Shown: piece after piece, positions 56,731-64,000 of the stretch
Layout: every line of letters begins with the position of its first letter
Position numbering within the stretch: position 1 is the stretch's first letter
Origin: Anaspis maculata
Taxonomy: Eukaryota > Arthropoda > Insecta > Coleoptera > Scraptiidae
NCBI GenBank assembly: GCA_949128115.1
Contig: OX421961.1
Location: forward strand, 80,769,277 to 80,833,276
DNA length: 64,000 bases
Direction of reading: 5' to 3'
Notes under the pieces: generated by a model
Seen by the model: only the letters and a program-made list of their open reading frames with translations
Databases searched by the model: none
What the model was told of the DNA's origin: nothing
Position numbers and translations under genes: made by a program

Positions 56731-58310
56731 TTTCTATTATACTCACGGAATGTGATTTGGTTGGTTAGGTACTCAATAGAACATCATGAATTTATCGTTT
56801 CCTTGTCCAAAAGAAAAGAACAGGTAAACCTCAACCAAAGAATGTTTTTCACAAGGTTTTTCTCAAGTTTGGAAAATGGAACGAACACGACGACAATTGC
56901 AATTGCAATTGCACATGACGATACTCAATGGTCGTTTTGTGAAAGTTATTGCATCTTCAAAGTTTAAAGGGCCCCCATTCGCCTCCTTATCGACGAAATT
57001 TCAAGTTCTGCGGGTCAAATCATGCCAATTGGTATAAGGTTCACATGTGAAAAAATTCGTTGCCCTAACCCAAAATAAAGTATCGATGTATCCTTGAATC
57101 GCATTACTTGGTATTTCGATTCGAAAAAAAAACAGGGAAAATATCAAAGTTTTGAATGCAGGCTTATTAAGTTTAGAAGACATTTGGAATGGAAATTGTT
57201 ATATATTGTATCAGTCTTAGGTCTCTTTATGATGGAAAGCATACACTGGATGTGTTTTTTGTTTTTACAAGATAATTAGAAGGATTTGTTCCGAAAGTTA
57301 TTTTATGTCAACTTTGAACACTGTAATTAACGCACTCTCACACAAAAAGTCATATTGTGCATGCGATACAGCTCCGATATCATGTTTGTTGCTTTTACAA
57401 GGAGGAACAATTCTTCCTCTGCAAGACAAAGTTCAAAACCGTACAATAGAGCTTTTATTAATGACGCAACACGTTTTTAAATTGAAGCATGCGTCACTGA
57501 TCAGGTGCCGTGTTGAAGCAAACCGCCCTCGCGACTAGACACTTCTATGAGCCTGTAAAGATGAGAAGCATATCTGATGTATTGTTTTCAGTCGAAGAAA
57601 AGTTGAAAGTATCTGAATATGCAAGTATAAATGGAATGCCCATGGTGAGGAGTGAAAACCATGAGGTTAAAGTTGAATATCAAAAAAGCGTGTTTTTTCA
57701 GACAAACTTGTTCAAACATGATCCGAACGTAATTTGAACACTTTATTTGAACTCAGAACGTCGATTTTAGTCGAAAATGATACCAAACTTCTTCATTTTC
57801 ATTCAGGATTGATGAAAACCATAAATCGCCTTCAAAGACAAACATGCCTTCTCCTCAGCCCCCTTACGTGATTAGCATCGACATATTTTATCAATTTCTC
57901 CCCATAGGCTATCAGCGCATCGAAGTATGATGTATTTGGGTGCCTTCGGGGAACATGAAAGATTTTGGTTCTTTTACAGCTCTGGATGGCTCCTGAGGTC
58001 ACCTGCCACACCAAACTCGTTGGCGCCATTTCTGGAATTGTCAAGTTCAATCTCAAGAATGTAAATCCAGAAGCCCTTCGCTTTATCACAAAATGCATAG
58101 TTTAGGCGCTAACCCACCGGACTATAGATTAGAAAGGTACTTCTTTTCGAGCTACTTTCTGAATGTATTGAGGTCACAAAATTTAGGTAAAGGACTAAAG
58201 GGAGCTTATACCTAATACTGCAATAAGCTTCGTGGCTCTTGGTTTGCTCAAGTCAATAGCCTTTCCCTCCGTTCAGTTCGGTTACCACTACCCAGCAACC
58301 TCTCTTCTAA

Positions 58311-58801
58311 AGGTGGGTTCAGTCAGCTTGGTTTTAGTTTTAGTTGTAGTCGTAAATTTGAAAGTAGAAAGCACGCGTCATATGCGCGGCGTTCATACAG
58401 AGTTTTAGTTTTAATTTTAGTCGTAAGAATTCCGAACTTTGTCGTAAGATGCCGACTTGCAGGTTGCGTAATTACCGGTATAAGGTATGAGCATGGATGG
58501 TGATGGTAATGGGTTGTATGTATTAATAAAAAAATAGCATAAGCATTTGCTTCGATTTCAGAGGAGTTGTACTCCTCATAAATGTAAGTAAATACTTATT
58601 TATGCTCATTTTTTTTACGAGTTTTTATATTAATACTACCCATTATGAACACGGACCGTATGAAGATGAAGGTTCGCGCAGTATCATTCGAGCTCCTATT
58701 GGTCAATTCTTACGACTAAATCTTGCTGTATGAACGCTCTTCTCTGTTACGACAACGACTAAAACTAAAACAGCGACTAAATAAGCTGACTGAACCCACC
58801 T
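58311..58801. mobile_element. TIR element, AGGTGGGTTCAGTCAGCTT ends, TAA duplication
   Basis: 491 bp flanked by TAA (58,308-58,310; 58,802-58,804). Arms share GACTRAAACTAAAAC-type and TTCATACAG blocks. The TWA duplication fits PIF/Harbinger. No coding. Confidence 0.8.
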
Positions 58802-59583
58802 TAAGTACCTACCCACTTCACATAGGATCCATCGATTGCACGCGGAGGCAGTTTTTTTTTCTTCGGGGTTAGTCCTGTCACTCCTTTTCTTCCCCGTTGA
58901 TTGACTTCATCTCATCACCGCTCACCAATCATCGATAATCGCAACATTCTTCAGAGCGTTCGTGTCCATGCAATTTATTTCGCAGGCTATCCTAACTTAC
59001 ATTATACCAATAAGGGTGCAAATCAAGAAAAAATTTCACGATCAAAAACGTCAAAATGACAATTATTGAGACTCTAGACTGACAGTCCTAAAGTTGACCC
59101 ATATCGTCTTCCGGTAGTGTCCAAGCCCGTCTGAAGATTTTTACGTCAAAAAACGACAGAGTTTTGAATCCAATTCATGCCAGACATTTTTGTGTAAACT
59201 TGTCCAAGAGATTTCAGGTCAGATCAGGTACCGTTAGAAGCACAATATTACATACATCAAAAATTTTGTCACGTATAAGAAAAGCTGCGGGCATATTACC
59301 CTTCAGCAGTAACAACGCATTTCCCGTGTCGCTATGTAATATACTATTAGTGAAAGTTTATACTTACTCAAAGGAAAAACTTTTGTGATTTCTTTTGTTT
59401 TCTCAAAGTCACTCGCATTGTTCTTTGTTTTTAATCCACGTCGGCCTTTTTTCCTTTTTTTCGCAACGGGTCCTAACCGCTCTCCTCGACTATGGGCTAT
59501 ATTGTGAAAAAAAAAACTGTTACAACACAAAGCACAAGTGCTGTCTGTGAGGATACAAAATATAAAAAATTAAAAAATATAAA
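58802..59583. other. Stretch without recognised gene
   Basis: No exon or bounded element recognised. Confidence 0.4.
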
Positions 59584-60713
59584 TATTATGCATTCAGCTT
59601 TTATTTGCAACAAAGCAGGCGAGCCTAGTTTGACAGAATCCACTCTGTAAAAGCGCTGTCAGTGGAATGCCACAGTTTAGGTTATGAATTATTTTCTGGG
59701 GTTATCGCTTTACTTCAAAATCCAGAACAGTGTTGCAAGTTGATTTCTGATTGATTGAATGTCCGAATGACATAGACTATCAACCGCTTGTCATTCTTTA
59801 AGCGTCGTAGTGGAGAAGTTCTTCCTCATTCTACATATGGAACAAACGAAGTTGTACAGGCGGTGCTATACAAAGTGAGAAGAGAAATTTAAAATTTGAC
59901 TGTATTTAACAAGGAGGAAGCTGTGTCATGAAAGCAGTGTTTCTTTCAGTCGATAGAGATCGATCTGGTACTGGCATCTACTACCAATAACAATAAAAGT
60001 GAAGACCTTTGAATTGAAACGAATGATGGCTCTGGCCTATCAATTTTTATTAGGGTAGGTACTTTTAGAAACAAGGTACTTGAACTCGGAACATTTCGGA
60101 CTCCGGAAATTTGTGGAAATAGGTAGGGACTGTCCATCACTTGAGCTCGCAACATGATCGAACAAGTTTCTTAGTTTCTTTTCAGCCATCCTGTCTGAAA
60201 CGGACTTCCATCAGCTAGGTCCTCGCTCCGTTTTCATCTTCATTGATTTTTTCATTTCACTGCTAGCTTTCAGTGAGCACTGTAGGTAGCTAGCCAAAAA
60301 GTACTGAAGAAAGGAGTGTCACAAAATGTGTGTAGGCAGAATAACAGCTTTCACATCTTGTGATCTTCAAAAAGATTTTCTCACGTTATTCCAATCTTCC
60401 TTCAACCACACCCAAAGATCAAAATCCATCTTACACCAACTGTGTAACTGCTTTGACATCAGAAACTGTCAGAAACATCAGGCTTTTTTTTTATCAAGCA
60501 CAGTGAGCACCTACCCTGATGTGAGCACAAAAATTAAGCGGCAAGGGGAAAGACAACATTGCTTCATATCAGCTGGTATAGCTGACAGAGTATTAACACT
60601 GACACTGACTGGCAGCTGTAATAGCTGAAGTGTCTGGTTATTTTTAATTTTAAAAAACGTAAAAACAAAATTCCAAGGCCTGCTTTGTTGCAAATAAAAG
60701 CTGAATGCATAAT
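59584..60713. mobile_element. TIR element, ends TATTATGCATTCAGC
   Basis: TATTATGCATTCAGCTTTTA and TTTGCAACAAAGCAGGC at the left are mirrored near-perfectly at 60,674-60,713. About 40-bp arms, 1.13 kb overall, no transposase seen. Confidence 0.65.
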
Positions 60714-60852
60714 ATACATACATGTTGTAAATCATAAAATTTCAAAAAATAAGAGTTAAAAGATTTCAACAATGGAAAAAAGCTAAAAACAGATTAAAAA
60801 TACAAAAAAGACCCACAGGTGAACATGCTGAAAAAATATATATCAAAATGGC

Positions 60853-61182
60853 TCAAAATTCAAAATCACATCTCTTCGCCTGCATAACAACTCGTGTGAT
60901 TTCCCTCTTGAAGTTGCCTGTAGAGGTCATATTTTTTGTGGAAGAAGGCAAAGCATTGAACCATTTCGGTCCCAAATAGGTGAAGCACCGCTGCCCTGTG
61001 GAAGTACTCCTGAAGGGGACAGTTAAGTAGCCAACGCTTCTCGTACCTTGGTCGTGATTTACTCGGCTACATGCCATGCACGTAGCCCATACCGGAAATT
61101 TTGCCGAATCCCTGTGTGTTTCAACACAGGGTAGGAATCTTAAACGACCACCAACATCGCATGGGGTTGCCAATGCCAACAT
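60853..61182 (-). pseudogene. Non-LTR retrotransposon protein, C-terminal tail
   Basis: 109 codons. TRSVGYLTVPFRSTSTGQRC, then YLGPKWFNALPSS and FKREI match the conserved tail after the RT domain of CR1/RTE-like LINEs (TR...L..P..T..G...F...GP..WN.LP). RT itself is absent. No homopolymer tail is obvious on the left. Confidence 0.65.
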
Positions 61183-62150
61183 CAGTCAAATTTTACGTGC
61201 TAATGATGGAAAAAAATTCTCATAAGCCCCCTGGGTGAAAAACCAGAATGCCTCCTACCTAGCTATGACCTAAAAATTGAAATTGGTTATCAAACATGGC
61301 AAAATACTGAGGTTTGTGTGTCCCGGCTGAAATGAGAAATGGCATAGTCGAGAGGCCTTCCCCTCTTGAAAAATGCTTATTTTGTACCGGACAAACAATC
61401 CGGGGTGGGATAATAAGGGAAGTTTCCGCAGATAATGAAAAAATTACAACCTCAAATGACAAGTAATAAGTCAAAATGATGTAATTCGGGTTGAAATCTC
61501 CCCAGGGCAGCCATGCCCGATGAGCATCAGCAACCCCTGGTGTGCATAATGTGGATAGCTGAATTCCGCTTGCGTAATCTTGAAATGTGCCTATATTGAA
61601 TCGTTTCTAATTAGCGCGCACAAGAAAAAAATATCGTGATTGTTTGCCAAGGCTTTTCTTTATACGTAAGATCTGCTCAAATGAAATTCATTGCGTCCGT
61701 TCTCGCAACCCTTCTTCCAGTTCTTTCTATAACCAGGACGGCCAAAATAAATTGAATTTTATACGTTAAAAAAAAAAAACGACGAGTCTGAGTGAACAAA
61801 AGGGATGGATCTAAAGACGTATAATAAATAACATTTCTTTATTATGAAGAAAGAAAAAGCGTGGATTCTACTTTTGTTCGTTTTGACACAACATTTTCAT
61901 TTTATTAAATTAGGTTATGAGCATCAGGCCGATGATGCCACTGTGCTTTTTAAGGATCTAGAGAAAAAATATTGTTGAAAAATTTGACACGCATAACGAA
62001 AGGCCATGAAGGTGCGTACAGACCTGAACTTTTTTCGCGGACAAACAATACTCGCGCACACGTGCGTACATTCAGACGGGACACATTAGCGGGCACACAA
62101 TTTCAGCGCCAAACCCCTCTCAGCCCAGTGTTATATTAGCCAAAAAGAGC
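61183..62150. other. Stretch without recognised gene
   Basis: A 71-residue minus-strand frame (61,259-61,474) has no recognisable domain. Nothing else seen. Confidence 0.4.
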
Positions 62151-62590
62151 TGTTACGAGCGGCGATTCTGGAGAACACGCGATCTTTCTAGGCTCTTCCC
62201 ATTAAGTCGCAGTGTACAAATGCAGAGCTCGGACATTTCCAGAATATACGCGATGACTTGCCGTTTGAAATACATGGGAGACTTGAACGATGGGTTAGAA
62301 AACATCTGTCCATTTAGCGGCGGCGCCGGCTCTAGAGCACGGCAGAATTATGCGTGAAATGTGTAGGATTTTTTGAGAGTCGCCTAGAAATCGTATGCCA
62401 GGTCACTGTGGAATTTGCTGAAGGACCCATGGAACATTCGAGAACACTAGTCGGAGGCATATATAAAGCACCGATCGTCGAACGAAGTATATAATTGTTG
62501 ACGTGTATTTATTGTAGTACGTAGTAAACAGTGTGTGTTTTAAAACGATAGTCTCAATTATGAACAAACCCGTACGCGAAATACGTAACA
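62151..62590 (-). repeat. Solo LTR (440 bp), same family
   Basis: TGTTACGAGCGGCGATTC to ATACGTAACA, same orientation as 19,240-19,750 but about 70 bp shorter through internal deletions. The flanking 4-mers (GAGC/GTAG) do not match. Around 62,440-62,475 it retains the uninterrupted sequence into which the 13-kb copy received its insertions. Confidence 0.8.
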
Positions 62591-62978
62591 GTAGCATAGC
62601 AGAGCTCAAAGAAGCGTACTAGGGCTTGAAACCCAAAAGAATGGAATAGAATGGAATCACAATTCGCGATTTAAATTAATTTTCCCCGCCACAAGATGGC
62701 TGCTAAAGACAGGATTCAATTGAGCGCTCGAGGTGACATGAGATTTCACAGAAAGGTAGTTTATTAATTAATCTCACTTCTTGTATCAATCACAATCACC
62801 ACTCGCTGTTTACTCCAGTTTACTCGACGCCTGGTGCGGTCCCATTTAGAGATAGTGCGTCTGTTTGCGGTATTCGAATTTTAGGAGTAAATTTAAAGTG
62901 GAAATTACAGTGGTTGTGTTTGGTTCAGTACCTAGTAGTGTATCCCATCGTTAGTCACAGAACGTGAACTGAGAAACT

Positions 62979-63430
62979 TTGTATAAGAGAACTTTGCAAG
63001 AGAATAAATGGGAAGAAGAGTGGGTTCAAGAAACTGTACCCGAATGGCACCAGCTCCTAAACGTTCATGAAGCACCTTCGGGATTTGAACTTCCCCGGAG
63101 AATGTGGTGTAGACTCAACAGGGTTCGCACAAATCACTTATACGATGTGCTGATACGTTTTATATAAATTATGGGGACCTACCTAATCCCCCGAATGTGT
63201 TTGCCGCTTGGGAAACCAGACAGCACAACACGTCACATTCGAGTGCCCTCACGCGCGTACCAGAGGGCTCTCCGGAGGACTTCACTTCGTGAAGGTGACG
63301 CCTGAAGCTGCCGAATTTGGGCCTTGAATTCTAAATTAACAAACAACTAACAATTTATTTATACCTATTTATTCGCTATAGGTTATATTATGTACTATGT
63401 GCGCTATAGGTACGATAAATAAATAAATAG
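62979..63430 (+). pseudogene. Jockey/I-type LINE tail with (ATAA)n end
   Basis: The frame at 62,979-63,167 contains LPRRMWCRLNRVRTNHL, like the end of the RNase H-like region. After a short frame break a CCHC knuckle follows (CVCRLGNQTAQHVTFECPH), to a stop at about 63,327. A short 3' UTR ends in (ATAA)n at about 63,413-63,430. 5' truncated. Confidence 0.75.
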
Positions 63431-63616
63431 TGACAGGAAGTGTTCTCATTACTTCGATAATAAATAACAACGTAATATAAAAACCATTCACCATGAGAAC
63501 TTGATACAATATCCATCTAACATCCCTCTTTTGTCTTTTTTTTTACATTGTGCAATATTATACTACATCTAACCAGGTACTACTTACAATTCTTATATAC
63601 ATTTTTACAATACCAC

Positions 63617-63886
63617 ATATCGTCCCTTGCCAGGCAAAGCAACGTAAGCGACATTTCAGCAACTCTACAGGAGAGACAAGAAATCGTGTTGATTGCAAAT
63701 TGCCCACGAAAGAGTATCAATTTTACATGTTTCATGTTATGCTAACGTAATGTATAATTAAGTATATTTTAGTGCTTGTGATAGTTCACTTATTCGACGC
63801 GGCTCAGTGAGACTTTCCCAACAAAATCAAAAACTCATTTTCGCCAGAATGACGCTTACATTGCTTTGCCTGGCAAGGGACGATAT
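63617..63886. mobile_element. TIR element, ends ATATCGTCCCTTGCCAGGCA
   Basis: 34-bp arms (63,617-63,651; 63,852-63,886) pair almost perfectly, including AAAGCAAYGTAAGCG. 270 bp overall, no coding. Confidence 0.75.
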
Positions 63887-64000
63887 TATTATGCATTAAA
63901 TACAAAAATACAAAAAAGTATTATGTACAACATGGATAGCTATATGGTGGTTTGATGTTCCCTTATTAGCCCATATAAGCACTTCACATGGGTTGAAGAC

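Larger units (their letters stand above)
55764..58124. mobile_element. TIR element, ends TAGTCCGGTGGRTTAGCGCC
   Basis: Arms of about 170-190 bp pair (55,764 to about 55,930; about 57,965-58,124), including TTTGTGATAAAG, AATTCCAGAAWTGGCGCC and AGGAGCCATCC blocks. The interior holds a minisatellite, a 35-bp duplication and two short plus-strand frames (57,305-57,538 and 57,510-57,737) with no recognised domain. AGTCCGG ends also occur at about 868 and 16,772, so the family is repeated. Confidence 0.7.

Overview
This window looks like nuclear DNA of an animal, almost certainly an arthropod. I see two spliced exons of an extracellular EGF-domain gene (about 500 coding bases in 64 kb), one intact tRNA gene, and a dense, nested layer of transposable elements. 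AT-rich composition, introns of many kilobases, gypsy, CR1/jockey-like and R2-like retroelements, mariner and pogo relics, and recurring TAGGTACCTACC-type words suggest an insect, perhaps a hemipteran. The species assignment is inference.

Layout. 1-7443: the host gene runs on the plus strand. Exon A (19-135) and exon B (7060-7443) are both phase 1-1 and flank a 6.9-kb intron. That intron holds a DD41D mariner-like element (2686-6739) whose left inverted repeat is split by a non-LTR retrotransposon (3137-5417), and a hairpin MITE. 7444-64000: no further host exon was recognised, so this is either one very long intron or intron plus flank. 7.4-30 kb: many palindromic MITEs, two solo LTRs (one broken by later insertions), TIR elements carrying tRNA-like modules, and a tRNA-Pro(AGG) gene. 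30-40 kb: a degenerate gypsy gag-pol on the minus strand with an 8-bp-TSD element in its reverse transcriptase; an inverted copy of a repeat also seen at 26.4-27.6 kb; a TA-flanked TIR element with an exon-like segment; and a zinc-finger non-LTR element with an R2-type endonuclease. 40-50 kb: a palindromic repeat array split by a LINE tail, a pogo relic and other TIR elements. 51-55 kb: a solo LTR, then a tandem hammerhead-ribozyme retroelement of Penelope/retrozyme type, interrupted by a young non-autonomous LTR retrotransposon. 55-64 kb: more TIR elements, a minisatellite, LINE tails and a fourth solo LTR.

The most interesting locus is 51.86-54.69 kb. A minus-strand hammerhead ribozyme with a complete catalytic core sits in a 410-bp tandem repeat. 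The neighbouring unit has a mutated core, a third partial copy is inverted, and the array is interrupted by a 1.93-kb LTR element with apparently identical LTRs, a tRNA-Arg-type primer-binding site, a polypurine tract and a 4-bp target duplication. Several insertions can be dated relative to each other because the window also contains their empty sites.
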